From positions 25,487 to 47,378 of the forward strand of contig VHZZ01004253.1 of the NCBI GenBank assembly GCA_009801015.1: a DNA stretch of 21,892 bases. Direction: 5' to 3'. This DNA is from Silene noctiflora. Lineage: Eukaryota; Streptophyta; Magnoliopsida; Caryophyllales; Caryophyllaceae. Under the pieces are notes generated by a model, which searched no databases, was not told where the DNA came from, and saw only the letters and a program-made list of their open reading frames with translations. A program made the position numbers and the translations under genes. Of this stretch, positions 10,433 through 21,213 are shown piece after piece; within the stretch, counting starts at the first letter, position 1; each line of letters begins with the position of its first letter.

Positions 10433-10650
10433 GCCCTCTCTCCATTCCGGGCATTTGGTTACCTTTGGTTTTGACACAAAGACTAAGAGAATGGGAAAAA
10501 ATCATTTGTGGGTGATATTATTTAATGACAAGTGGACAATGAGTTATATTGATGATCAAATTACAATTCAAAATTATTCTCAATATAAAAAGATGAACAA
10601 ATAAAATAATAAATGACACACTCATTAATGAAATAAGACACGGAGGGGGT
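10433..10650. mobile_element. Decayed Stowaway-like MITE
   Basis: The left end CTCTCTCCATTCCGGGCATT and the right end ACACGGAGGGGG are diverged versions of the Stowaway ends seen at 7739-7946. TA dinucleotides flank the interval at 10431-10432 and 10651-10652. The inner sequence is AT-rich and non-coding. Weak similarity between its two ends points to an old insertion. Confidence 0.6.
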
Positions 10651-10670
10651 TAAGTTACATTTTGCTTATA

Positions 10671-10795
10671 ACCCGTCTTGCTTGTGACGGTCACAAGCTT
10701 GTGACGTCTCACAACCCTCTCTCCACTAGTCCACTTATCTTTCCCACTTGTAAGTTTGTCTCACGTCACAAAGCTTCACAAAATGACAATTTGTG
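10671..10795. mobile_element. Short non-autonomous element, CGTCACAA family (copy c)
   Basis: The 125-bp interval is flanked by an 11-bp direct repeat TTTTGCTTATA (10660-10670 and 10796-10806), a likely target-site duplication. It starts ACCCGTCTTGCTTGTGACGG and contains two overlapping inverted repeats: CTTGTGACGGTCACAAG (10681-10697) and GTCACAAGCTTGTGAC (10690-10705). No coding capacity. The duplication length fits a Mutator-type MITE (9 bp plus chance) or a SINE; the class is undecided. Confidence 0.65.
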
Positions 10796-10806
10796 TTTTG
10801 CTTATA

Positions 10807-11237
10807 CTATTATTGAGAAGCACTCATCAATTCTAGCCATCACCCTCCTAATTGACGCAAGTCCCAAAAAAGCGGGAAATAAACCACACTATAGTAATTA
10901 GTCAGAACGGCGCGTAAAGATGAAGAACTCAATACTCGTGCCTAAAAAAAGTGCACTTGGAATGTGCTTTCGTAAGTGCTGTGGATAACTAAATACTCAA
11001 TTACTCTTATATCATGTAATACTATAATAAACAAAAGGAGATGAAATGATTGCACAAATAGCACGAGGATGAAAAAAAAAAGGTGACTACTATCAAAGGA
11101 AAGCTGAGGTCCAGGCAGTGCCATCACAAAAGGGCCTAGGCCCATCTAAATCCCTGACTCGATACGATATATGCTAGCACGAAAATTCTATTCTACTCGT
11201 ATATGTTTTTATTCCAAGACCAATTGACTATAGTAAT
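10807..11237. other. Spacer, no gene seen
   Basis: AT-rich spacer between the small element ending at 10795 and the SINE fragment. Open frames here show no conserved features. Confidence 0.5.
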
Positions 11238-11357
11238 CAACTACAACGACAACATTACTCCGGTGTCCTAATGGCTCCCGCCAAATTGCGGGGTATGGTG
11301 GGTCGGATGTACGCAGCATTACCTTGGGTTAACAACACAGAGAGGTTGTTTCCGAAT
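11238..11357 (-). mobile_element. 3' end of an Au-like SINE
   Basis: Read on the minus strand, the segment runs CGGAAACAACCTCTCTGTG, then GGTAATGCTGCGTACATCC, CCATACCCCGCA, GGCGGGAGCC, and ends GTAATGTTGTCGTTGTAG. This order and the TTG-rich tail match the 3' region of plant Au-family SINEs. The tRNA-derived 5' part with A and B boxes is not visible, so the copy is 5'-truncated. A 102-bp tandem duplication adjoins its inner end. Confidence 0.7.
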
Positions 11358-11560
11358 GATCAGAGATGAAAATTGCGTCAAGAACTGCAGCGATAAACCG
11401 CTACTTTACCAGAGCAAGAAGTGCAACAACTAACCTTCTACATTAATTGACAAGAAGGTGATCAGAGATGAAAATTGCGTCGAGAACTGCAGCGATAAAC
11501 CGCTACTTTACCAGAGCAAGAAGTGCAACAACTAACCTTCTACATTAATTGACAAGAAGG
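11357..11560 (+). repeat. Tandem duplication, 2 x 102 bp, nearly identical
   Basis: Units 11357-11458 and 11459-11560 both begin TGATCAGAGATGAAAATTGC and end ACAAGAAGG; I see one difference (GCGTCA versus GCGTCG). The near identity shows a recent duplication. It lies downstream of the O-fucosyltransferase gene, beside the SINE fragment. Confidence 0.95.
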
Positions 11561-12055
11561 TGATCATAATATTTCATCAAACAATAAATCAACTCAAGAA
11601 CAAATACTCAAATAGAGGTTATACTAACCTTTAAAGTTATCAATGAAATGGGCATTACCATAGACAATTGAGGAGGAAAATTAGAGCATGAATTGCTACT
11701 CTGCATTTTGTTGATCATCTTGCAGATATATTTTACACCAAAATTTTGCAGAAGAATTCCTGTTTTCAAGCCAAGTTCCTGATTCACAGGCTCATAGCGC
11801 ATCACCATAAGCGAACTCCAATCCACGCCCGAGCTTTCCCGTGCAACTTTTGGTAGTCACAAAGCTAATACCAACACAATCTATCGGCAGAGATCTTTTA
11901 ACCTGACTTGAAGAACATGTCACATAATCGGTAACTAACATGACAATTAAGTCGATTATTAGATGATGACCCGTGTTAGATGATTGAGTTGTATCACAGA
12001 TGAACGAGCCAATACTGCACTTGTGTGCTGATGATAGGTGAATCAACTAAGGCCT
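11561..12055 (-). other. Presumed 3' UTR and downstream flank of gene 2
   Basis: This region follows the stop codon of the O-fucosyltransferase gene on the minus strand. Minus-strand open frames at 11608-11826 and 11792-12046 show no family resemblance and probably reflect UTR sequence. I could not fix a polyadenylation site. Confidence 0.4.
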
Positions 12056-15000
12056 TCAAATGATAAGCTTTAAATTTTGATTTAGTACATCGTCGATGTT
12101 GCCTTGATTGACAGTAAGGTTTTGTGCTTCCTGAAGGCAACTGCATTCTGGAAATGGATGTTTGTAAACTGAGTTTTTCCGGTTAGATTTGCTGATTCCT
12201 GGCACCATAAGCCCTTCTCTATTGCTTTCAACCAGCATTAACTTCACCTTATCTTGTATTTCAGGCCAACTGCCACAAATAAGAATTGGTTATAAATTTC
12301 TGTGATTCTGATTTCTGCGACAAAACAAAAATATTTGTGTTCCCCTCAAAAAAAAAAATATTTGTGTTTGTTGATTAGGAGTATCCCCTATGGCCCTATG
12401 GACAGTCGGGGTAGTTTCCATCTGAAGGCAACTTAATGTATAGAGGCAAGACTCTTATCAACTTCGTTTTATAATTCACAAGTCACAAATTGAACCTTGA
12501 CACTTGTTTAAGAGTAGAAATCACCAATCAGTCATAACCAAGTTTAGTACCTAAACAAAAATGAGGTACTGTAAAAGTGAAGTATAAACATGCTTTAAGT
12601 TGCCAGAAACTATGGATGCCATATTTCAATCGGAACGCAATGAAGAAAGTTACCTAATGCTTGTGTTGTGAAATAGAAAAGCGAGCTTTTGTTTGTCGGG
12701 TCTGATGGTCTTTGCATGTCCACCATACAAAAATCTGCGGTGTCCCATCAAAAAATGTGGGAAGTTTCCACCCTGAGTTGTTACGAACACCTCACTAAGT
12801 AAACAAACTATGTAATCCAGAGCTGCCAGTCTTGACGAATAGCCCTGCCACATGCAAGTCAGTTTCATGAAGTCTCCTGATATATGATCAAAGGCACCAT
12901 TTTATTCCTTGAATTTCAGTTCCAATACACAAATGACAAAACGACATTACCCCAACGCCTCAAGAGGTCCATATAAGGGCAGGGTTACGGGGCATGTTGA
13001 AGTCACAAAGGGTCTGTTTTCATATGACCCATAATGAAAATTATGTTAAGAATAGCATCATGACTGCTACTTTACAGTAAGTAGAAGGCCAACCAGTTTA
13101 ATGAACTTTATACCATCATAATCTCGAAACAAGAGAGTAGCAAGTATTTGACTTCACCGGAAAAAGAAACAACGTTAAACTATACTTTCTCCATTCCAAT
13201 CATTTCTATACATTTGTTGAATATACGTGAGTAATATTTTAATCAAATGTATAGAATTGATTGGAATGGAGGAAGTATAAATGACGAAAAAAACAAACTA
13301 AATGTGGCTGAATGAAGCCCTGAATGATTTCTATCTGATTGACAGTGGACAACAATAATTACCTTGAAATAAGCAAGCTCTTCTTTGGTTGCAAGTGATT
13401 CCTTGGTATATAGAAGTGGAAACATTTGTAACAGGGGAGCTAAATGCCTTTCCTCCTGATATAGTTTTCCTGACGCCAAATAGATTGATGTATTGTTGTC
13501 GAATCCCATTCCCCTAAGCATCATTCCAACCTGTACTAACAAGAAACGGACAGGGCATAAATACTAAGTATACATTTGTGAATGATGCTTTCTATCAGGA
13601 GGGTGTTTGCAAATTCAGAAATAGCTTATTATCTATAAAATTAAATTAAATTTTACTGTTAGAATGGGGCCAAGAAGAATTAAAAAGTAAAGAATCCAAA
13701 TAAAATCAGTTTATCAAAATAGCGAACATACTTCCACAGGAGTTAGAGGGCAATTTCCGTTCATTCGATTGAGTCCAGGATTGATTGACCTGCCCCTCCG
13801 TTTAAATTTGCCTCTCCATCCTTTCTCTCGAACAAAGTCCATGTGAAACTTTTCTCTGAAACCTCCATCGTAAATGCAGCAAGAGAAAGCTACCATGTCC
13901 TATATGCCCAATCCAAGACACACAACGATGAAGTTTGAAAAGGGGAGAAATTAATGACAGAAAGAGAAGAAAACACAAGTAAACTTCAACTGGAACTGCA
14001 ATGTTCTTGCCCACCTCCTCAAAGCGTAAGTGGATGGAAATGTACTTCCCACTAGACCTTGTACTCTTCTCCATCATTCGCTTTACTATGTTTTTAGCAA
14101 GTGTTGAAATGGGAGAGGCAAATCGTAAAGCTTTGTAGTTTGCTAGGCATCTTAAAAGCTGTATATCTGGAGGAAGATACATTGCCAATCTATTGGCAAA
14201 AGGAGCTAATCGGACAAACCTAACCAACAACAAAGTATATATCAATATTCAAGCCGTGTAAATCCCAATTATGTCTGCAAATATGACCAGAAGTCACTAT
14301 GTGACACAGGAACCTTTAAAAACTATGTAAACATATTATAAAATAATCATTTACCAGGATGCTTGGATTTGCAAAGATTGCCATGTGGGGGGGGGGGAGG
14401 GGGGGAGGGGGGTTCTCATTTAACCAAAGGGTGAATAAAACATCTGTAGAAATCCATTTAGATACATGTCAAGTATGATTCCATAGAGATAAACCCGACA
14501 TACCCTTGATTCCGTAAGATGGGAAGAACTTCTTCATGGTAATAATTAATGGTAGACCAAGCAGGAACTCGGACAATTGGTACTCTGCTGATGTTCTTAT
14601 CGTACTGTTCCATCAATGTGGTAGGCAGTTCCCGAGTCACCCTTATGATGTTACCAAGTGTGCTTTCAAAATGATCCACGTCATAGATATCATCAAATCC
14701 ACTGCAAGATTCAGTAATTATTTAAGTTTTCAAATCAATCAAAAGAGCACCATAAGATCGATCGTATTTACATTCACAGGAAATCCCTTCATTCGAGAGT
14801 GAAAAGACATAAGCAGTATCATGCAATGAAAAAAAACTATAGCCAGAAGGTGCAACCCTTTCTCTTTTTACTTAGGTCATGATAATTTGCCAAGGCTTTG
14901 TTCAGTCACTGACTGGAAGAACAAAGTGCTTGTGTGATCACATTAAATACTAGGAGCAGAGTGTCACGACCCACTTTGTTTCAAGCTCAAATGCGTGTCT

Positions 15001-17371
15001 ATGGCGCAAATTATAGCTCAAAAATGTTGCAGATAGCTCAAGAAGAGTAGTGACCAGCTCAAGACCAGTCCAAGCAGCTGCGGCCAGCTCATGCCTAGAA
15101 TGACTAGTCCACACGGGTGGTTACTAGGCCGAAGAGGAACCAAGGCAACCAAGGGGCATCATCAATTGGCACCTCACTTTGGCGCCAAGCCTCCCCATAA
15201 CAGCCATGTCTTTGGCGCAATTCCTTGGCGCCAACCCAAGAGGTGTCTAAGACACCTATTGGTCCAAAGAGGCCTTAGGCCGTGTATTAATAGAGGCCAT
15301 CGGCCAAGTTTGTAAGGCATTCAAGTTTAATTGATTCCATATCTTGTAACCTCAATATTGTACATTACTTTATATCAATAATTCATTACAATCTTTCTGC
15401 ACATCATATTGTTTCGTACTTCTATTATCAAGCCATATACATACTGTGTGATATTGTTTAAAGGCCTGACTCAGTCTAGACGTACTTAGGCGAAGTGGCA
15501 CACGCCCTATTTGCATATCCAAAAAGATTAGGACGGCCACATAGAATGACATTCAACCATATTAATCATACATAAAAATGAGAAGGGTCACAAACCTTGG
15601 GTCCTGCCAGACATTGTGATACTCAAGACGTGGAATCACTAGTGTGGCATTCAACAAAGCAGCAACAACCACTGCATTGCATATCTGCCACCCAAAATAT
15701 GACATCACAGGATATAAACACATTCTTTCCGAAATAACAAATTCCAAGTTCCAACAAAAATAGAAGCCAAATCTAATATTCGACATACCGAAGATCTTTG
15801 TTGATTGAGGCCACCATTAGCTTCAACAATGAGATAACCATTACTCTCTGAACCACCTGAGGAGACAAATTAAGAACTTCTAAGACTGCAATCTACATTA
15901 CTGAATATTTACTAACAGGCGGAAGTAGTAATACACGACTCTCAGTCTCCTTACCTACTTGCATTCCACCAGTAATAATTTCACAAGGCCTGTGCTTCTT
16001 TAATTTTTTATATCTCCAAACAGAAGACAGCTGCAAGATACAAACATGAACTTATAAACACCAGATAATTCATATAAATTCCATATTTGGTGTCAACAAA
16101 GCCCGATTTAAGAAAACCATGCACGAAGTATAATACTGCTTTATTCAGTCCAATTAATCATATTGATCACCATATATCAACAAACAGTCAATACCTCCAG
16201 TTTGATGAAACGCAAATTCACCACAATTCGGTAAAAGAAATGGCAAAAAAATTCCTTATACATCTTGTAGATATTATTTCTCTCATCTATAAACAAATAG
16301 TCCGTGTATGAGACTAATTATGAAACCAAAAAAAAAAAATCTTTACATGAACATTGCAGTTATTGCTGAATCTTGCAGTATATTACTTATTACTCTCTCA
16401 ACTAAAGAAGAATTATCATTACCTAATAAATTCCATTTCCGCTTCGATAAAACAAAATTTTCACACTTCCAAATTTGAATTACAGTACACTATATGAATG
16501 GTAAGTCAAACAAACAAGTAAAATCCACATTAAATCAGCAAAATAAAGATGAACACAAGTTTAACAGGTCAAAATTATGTCACGGAATGATCAAATCACA
16601 CATTGTGACTTGTGAGTTACTGCAATTATTAACTTTCAGGTAAATGTATACAGTATACTGTAAAAAATATTCAAATTATATGAGCGATTATTTTTAAAAC
16701 GTATACAATTCACTCGAATGAGTTAAACACACAAAATGAACAAGCGTCCACCCAAAAGTTAGTTGTGGGACCAGAATTCCAATTTCGGAGTTAAAACGAC
16801 TAGAACACAGATCGAAAATTTCAGAAACAATTATACTTCAATCGAGTAACTTTGAAAAAAAAATCGAAAATTCTAACTAAAAAACAAGTATTTAGCATTG
16901 CTAAAGAGAACTAGAATCCTACTGACCCATCAACCCGCCATTGTAAAATTATAACAATCTTACATTCCATTTGATTGTATTCGGTTTTCAAAATAAGCGA
17001 GATTTTGAAAAACTTATACAATCAAATGCAACCGCGTAAACACAAAATAAAACAAATAAACGAAGACATAAAATCAAATTAAAAAAGAAGAAAAGAAAAA
17101 CCTGGAGATGATTGGAGAAATCGGCAAGAATGCGAGGACGAAGATTGAGGAAGATATGATGGGATCGATAGACGGAACCAGGTGGAGAATTGGGGAAAAA
17201 GAAGAGAGAGAAAGATCGAGCGCATAGTAGGAGTCCACATATGTATAGTAACGGTAATATTAGCCAATACCGTAGACAGCGCCGTCGCCGGAGTATAATG
17301 CCGGCGTAAATCAGTTTTCGCCGAGGTTTAGACCGGTTTACGGTGGGTGCTGCGGCCGCGCATTTTTCCAT
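12056..17371 (-). CDS. O-fucosyltransferase family protein (type II membrane)
   Basis: Ten exons in order on the minus strand: 17102-17371, 15955-16030, 15789-15856, 15596-15684, 14504-14701, 14015-14219, 13732-13899, 13363-13530, 12654-12844, 12056-12269. All introns are GT-AG, the reading frame holds across every junction, and the total is 548 aa, normal for the plant O-FucT-like family (GT106-type). Residues 1-34 are basic and cytosolic; about 35-52 form one membrane anchor ([16 protein letters not shown]). The lumenal domain has [16 protein letters not shown] (121-136), [16 protein letters not shown] (149-164), [15 protein letters not shown] (HLR at 297-299), [15 protein letters not shown], and [20 protein letters not shown] (430-449). 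HLR and the GGNFPHFL region belong to the GDP-fucose binding fold. Golgi location and sugar transfer to a protein or pectic acceptor are inferred; the acceptor cannot be told. Introns 4, 5 and 8 hold an LTR-like insert, a G tract and a MITE. Confidence 0.94.
13185..13275. mobile_element. Small Stowaway-type MITE, 91 bp
   Basis: The interval starts CTTTCTCCATTCCAATCATT and ends with its near-complement GATTGGAATGGAGGAAG, flanked by TA (13183-13184 and 13276-13277). The arms of about 30 bp leave a very short centre, so most of the element can fold into one hairpin. It lies in intron 8 of the O-fucosyltransferase gene. Confidence 0.88.
14387..14412 (+). repeat. G-rich tract, G11-A-G7-A-G6
   Basis: Twenty-four of 26 bases are G, broken by two single A residues, in intron 5 of the O-fucosyltransferase gene. 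The plus (template) strand could form a G-quadruplex; the pre-mRNA carries the C-rich complement. The exact length may be unreliable because such runs are hard to sequence. Confidence 0.9.
14962..15540 (+). mobile_element. Probable LTR-type insertion in intron 4
   Basis: Intron 4 (14702-15595) is unusually long, and its middle differs from other introns in being GC-richer. It starts TGTCACGACCC, a start known from plant LTRs, and has a TATA-like GTATTAATAGAGG near 15283-15295 and an AT-rich tail with AATAATTC-type signals. The right end and the target duplication were not found, so the limits are approximate. It looks like an old solo LTR or short LTR-derived element without coding regions. 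AGCTCA recurs five times near its left side (about 14985-15090). Confidence 0.5.
15178..15234 (+). promoter_or_regulatory. Cluster of three E2F-like sites in the intronic insert
   Basis: TTTGGCGCC at 15178, TTTGGCGC at 15211 and CTTGGCGCC at 15224 match or nearly match the E2F consensus TTTSGCGC. Two sit in the perfect palindrome TTGGCGCCAA (15179-15188 and 15225-15234). Binding is inference. Confidence 0.45.
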
Positions 17372-17448
17372 TTTTAGAACTGTTATTGTGGTGGATGCTG
17401 TGTTTAAGTCAATTGGCCATGCACATTGCACAGTTCTAAAAATGGAAA
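17365..17448. promoter_or_regulatory. 19-bp perfect inverted repeat spanning the gene 2 start codon
   Basis: Arms 17365-17383 and 17430-17448 are exact reverse complements (core TTCCATTTTTAGAACTGT) separated by 46 bases. The start codon of the O-fucosyltransferase (17371-17369, minus) lies inside one arm. If transcription starts upstream of 17448, the leader can fold into a 19-bp stem that buries the AUG. Confidence 0.85.
17409..17426 (-). promoter_or_regulatory. Possible uORF, 5 codons (MCMAN)
   Basis: Minus-strand ATG at 17426 reads MCMAN and stops at TGA, 37 nt before the main start codon of the O-fucosyltransferase. It contains two in-frame ATGs and lies wholly in the loop of the 19-bp inverted repeat. 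Presence in the transcript is presumed, not shown. Confidence 0.4.
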
Positions 17449-20160
17449 GTGTGTGATTAGTGTGAGTCTAAAGAGGAGTAGTTTATTTTGGGTTTGACTA
17501 TGTTGGCACTTGGCACTGGGCAGTGGTAATATCGGCCTAGTTGTTAACTAAATTGCGGAGTGAATGACTGACAGGCGTATTTGAGGTTAACGTATTTGGG
17601 TATTTTTAAGGAAATTGTTGCAATTGTCGGTATTTGGTAGACCATGTGTTTTTGGAGTAGAAGTGTAAAACCACAACAATTCATTACCTTTGATTGGAAA
17701 AACACACTCCGTTCAAATAAAACTTTTGTCTTTTTCATTCACAAAATGTTTTCCTTTAGACGCTCATTTTCGTCTGAAAGTTGTACATGGGCTATATGTG
17801 ACCCATTTACAGCCAAATGTAACCCCTTTTTGAAAAAAAAAAATTAACTTAAGAATAAACACTAGTTATAACATTTTTGTCTTTAAATGGTCATATTTTA
17901 TCATAATAATAGTCACGGCCTAATGATATATTAGGGTTTCATTTATGTATGCATGACCAAGTTAGCCTGATTGACTAAATAATGGAGTATAAGAGAAGTT
18001 GATAGGAAAATTAATGTGAGGGGTGGTAAACATAATTTTCAAGGAATGTAATTGCATGGCCAGGATTCGTGGAAGCATTCAGAAATCAGAAATGACAGTG
18101 AGTTTACCGTATTTTTCTGTACTTGAATGTGACACATGGAGCGGGAAACATAGATATTTATGTCTGCTACTGATTTCAATCACTATTTACTCAACCAACA
18201 TTTATTTTTTTATTGCTGACTTCCTAATCTTTTTTGTAAAAAATTGTATTTGATCAGTAATGACACATGTTCGGCTTAATTTTCCAGCAAATGTAGTTGA
18301 GTTCAAACTACCCAAAAATCCAAGACGATTGTGCATTTTGCAAGGTCAGACCCTAATAATATCACAAGAACGTCAAACCAAATCCTAAATGGGTGTATTT
18401 CTCCAATATCGAATTCGAAAATTCGTCATCTCATCAATGATACATTTAGCTCATTTAACCGTTTTGACTTAGTACACCTCAAATCTTTGATAAAGACTCG
18501 AAGTAATGCTAACGGTCTTTTCTTACCGATCTTCTCCAACCTTTTTATCTCGCATATTATTAATCTCATACTTGCTATCAATTAAAGAATTTAAATTATA
18601 TTTTAATGTTGTATTGGAGGAGGATGACTGGATGAAATTTGAGTCTTTGAGAGAAGGCCGATAACATTGCTCTAAAGACTAAGAGTCGAGACTAGCATCA
18701 AACTTTATATCCTCCAAGTGTCAAAGGAGTTGTAAGGACGATACAAAAAGAGAAAGAGGATTCAAATATGCAATTTATAGTCAATAGTAACTTCATCTTA
18801 GTTATTATTAGGTTAAAATGTTTACCTAAAAAACAATCTCATTAGTGGCAAATCAAAAGGTAATGCTAGACCGAAAATAGGGACAGAATGACATTTAATC
18901 CCAAAGGACATGAGACAAGACTTGTATGTTGTATTAATCAAAGTAAAGTTGAACTTTTAAAGGACATTTACATGGAATTAATAATATTAAGCAGGAAACA
19001 AATGATCATTTGAAGATAATAGAATAACACTAATTCACTAGAGTGCTGTCCAGAAGGTATAAAAGGAAGAAAAAGTGTTGCCGAAACATGCGGCAAACCT
19101 TGATTCATTAAAAATATAGGCCTACTTTAAATCAAAGGTAAAGCTCTATTGCTCTTTCACTATCATCCATCCACTATACAACTTTTTACACCTGCAACTA
19201 CCAAAAAAGCTTAAAACAACATTGCACTATTTTGATATTTATAGTGCACAAATTTTTGGGTCGTCCCAAAGTTAAGACGTTACTCATAGCCGAATTAAAT
19301 CAGGCAAAAATAAGAGAATTGTAAAAGGTCTTAACTTAAAACGGTTTTACAGAAAACCTAGTGTTAATTATTGCTGGATGTTAATGATTAGTTAGGAGGG
19401 GTAGAACTTAAAATTAAAACACGAGTCTCATAAAAAAGTTGGGTGAATCGGACCCTCATAATTTATATTGGACAGGTTTGTGTGGTTAGCATTAACTGCT
19501 GAACCACTTAGAGACAAGGCCAATAACAATATTAACATCAAGCCATCAAAACACCCAACAATACGACCCATGCTTCCAATGTATACTATTAGAGGTGCTA
19601 TAGTAACTTGTCATAAAGCATCATCATTATAGTCACGTAGAATAGTTAAAGAGCACTGATATGATAAGAGTTACTCCAATGGAGAATAAGGTTTACATCA
19701 TGTTAAATGGCGTCCCCAGGATTTAAACTCGAAAAAAGTTTAAAGATTTTTACTAAAAACTTTGAATTTTTTCATCCTCCAACAGGGCAAGCGTCTCTGC
19801 TAGCCCTCCCCTAACTCAACCAATAGTACTTGATGTATAAAATTATCACCAACAATAGATAATGATTACTAGTTAAGATGGTTGTTAATCCAATTAAAAT
19901 GTCGACTACTGAGTAATGATATACATCTAATATATGAAAAGATTAAACAGTGATCTCAATTTTAGTGTGTAGTGTATTTGAAATGGGATATGGAGTGCAC
20001 TGTATGTAGCTTTTTATTGTGGGTTGAAACCAAGATGTTGATTGAATAATCCATGATGAATAATGCGCCGAGATTTTCAATAATCAATCATATACGATAA
20101 GAAGAGCGAAGGGGAAACGACAAGAAGAGGATTTTTAGTTGGCTTGTTAGTGTTTAACTA
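17449..20160. other. Long spacer upstream of gene 2, no gene seen
   Basis: The first few hundred bases presumably hold the O-fucosyltransferase promoter; no clear TATA box was found on the minus strand. The rest is AT-rich with short open frames that show no codon bias or family motif on either strand. A segment near 19705-19825 looks like worn repeat sequence, but I cannot name it. Confidence 0.5.
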
Positions 20161-20172
20161 ATGAGCTATGGA

Positions 20173-20587
20173 AGTGGAAAATGTGTAGCACATATTGCTA
20201 CAGAGCATTTCACAGTTTTTGTTGAATTAGTGGAAAATGTGTAGCACATGTTGGAAAGATAAGTTGAGTGTACAAACCTCAAGTTTACAGCAGCAAAAGA
20301 AAAGTAAGTAAACTCGGGAGCATGTCTATTGCAATAAAACCTGTTTGCTGTCTATTTTGTCACAGCATGTCTATTGCAATAAATCAGTGATGTGTCTTAC
20401 TTGGAATTCAGTTTCACTGAAACAGAAACTGCAACCTCAGATCATATTTTTTTCTGAATGTTGATTAATTCAATGGAATTGTTCCAGAATACTTTCTATG
20501 TGTTCGAAACAATTTCAAGTAATGCGTAGGTGACAACATGGAAGATTAATGTGAGGCTAACTATGTGTTGGAACCAATTTCAAGTAA
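20173..20587 (+). repeat. Cluster of three short direct-repeat pairs
   Basis: Three unrelated pairs occur close together: AGTGGAAAATGTGTAGCACAT-type (20173-20193 and 20229-20249, period 56), AGCATGTCTATTGCAATAAA (20319-20338 and 20364-20383, period 45), and a 27-bp pair with two differences containing CAATTTCAAGTAA (20496-20522 and 20561-20587, period 65). Each looks like a local duplication with a unique stretch between copies. Confidence 0.85.
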
Positions 20588-20921
20588 ACCATGCTTCCAA
20601 GGAAAGAAGTACGACAAAACAAACGTAGTCTCGTGTGTGTAAGCATGATCAAGCAATTTAATTCCCCAAGTAATTGGTCTCTTGTAGGGCGGCTACGCAC
20701 AAATATTGTGTTGAACTGTAGAATCGATTTAACCACGAAAAAATCATGATCCATATTAGTGGAAAAGCAGTTACAAAACAACCCGTTTTACAATATACGA
20801 ATATAAACACCTACGTTAATCTTCAAACAAAAGATGATGAAATAGAAGCCAAAATGTAGCATATAAATTAAGTGACTGGATATGACTCTAACATCATCTC
20901 CAATTGATATGGCAAAAATCT

Positions 20922-21173
20922 TTAGCCTAGTTCGACCTGCAAGATTAATCAGAAAGAGTAATTAGGAAATGAAGTGCGCAACTTCCCGCACACTAAATCT
21001 GTAATTAATTAATTTAATCAAACTGATTTAGCATCAAGATTAACCAAAAAAATAATTAATTAGGAAAGGAAGAATTGAAAAAGAGACAAAAGTGTATACA
21101 CTTTGTAAGGAAGCTTAGGTTTGGAGCCTCGGAAGTGAGGGTAATCGCAAAATATCGCTTCTCCAATTTGTTG
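20922..21173 (-). CDS. Possible 3'-terminal exons of an unrecognised gene
   Basis: Two candidate minus-strand exons: 21102-21173, 24 codons in phase 0, preceded by AATGTGCAG and followed by donor GTGTAT; and 20922-20936 plus 3' UTR, preceded by TAATCTTGCAG. Together they read QQIGEAIFCDYPHFRGS, then KPKLPYK joined to VELG and a stop. The peptide looks protein-like (aromatic and Pro/Gly content, matching phases, good acceptors), but I do not recognise the family. Upstream exons would lie beyond 21286 or outside the window, which would put the tRNA-Asp gene within an intron. Chance is a real alternative because the segment is short and other frames are also open. Confidence 0.35.
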
Positions 21174-21213
21174 CTGCACATTATAATATAATACTGACAT
21201 ATGTTAACAACAT

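Noticed and set aside
17372-17431. 20-codon upstream extension of the O-fucosyltransferase
   Set aside because: It starts with GTG and lies in the inverted repeat region; the first in-frame ATG is at 17371.
18331-18585. 84-aa plus-strand ORF in the spacer
   Set aside because: It has no recognisable motif, no splice support and low-complexity AT-rich composition.
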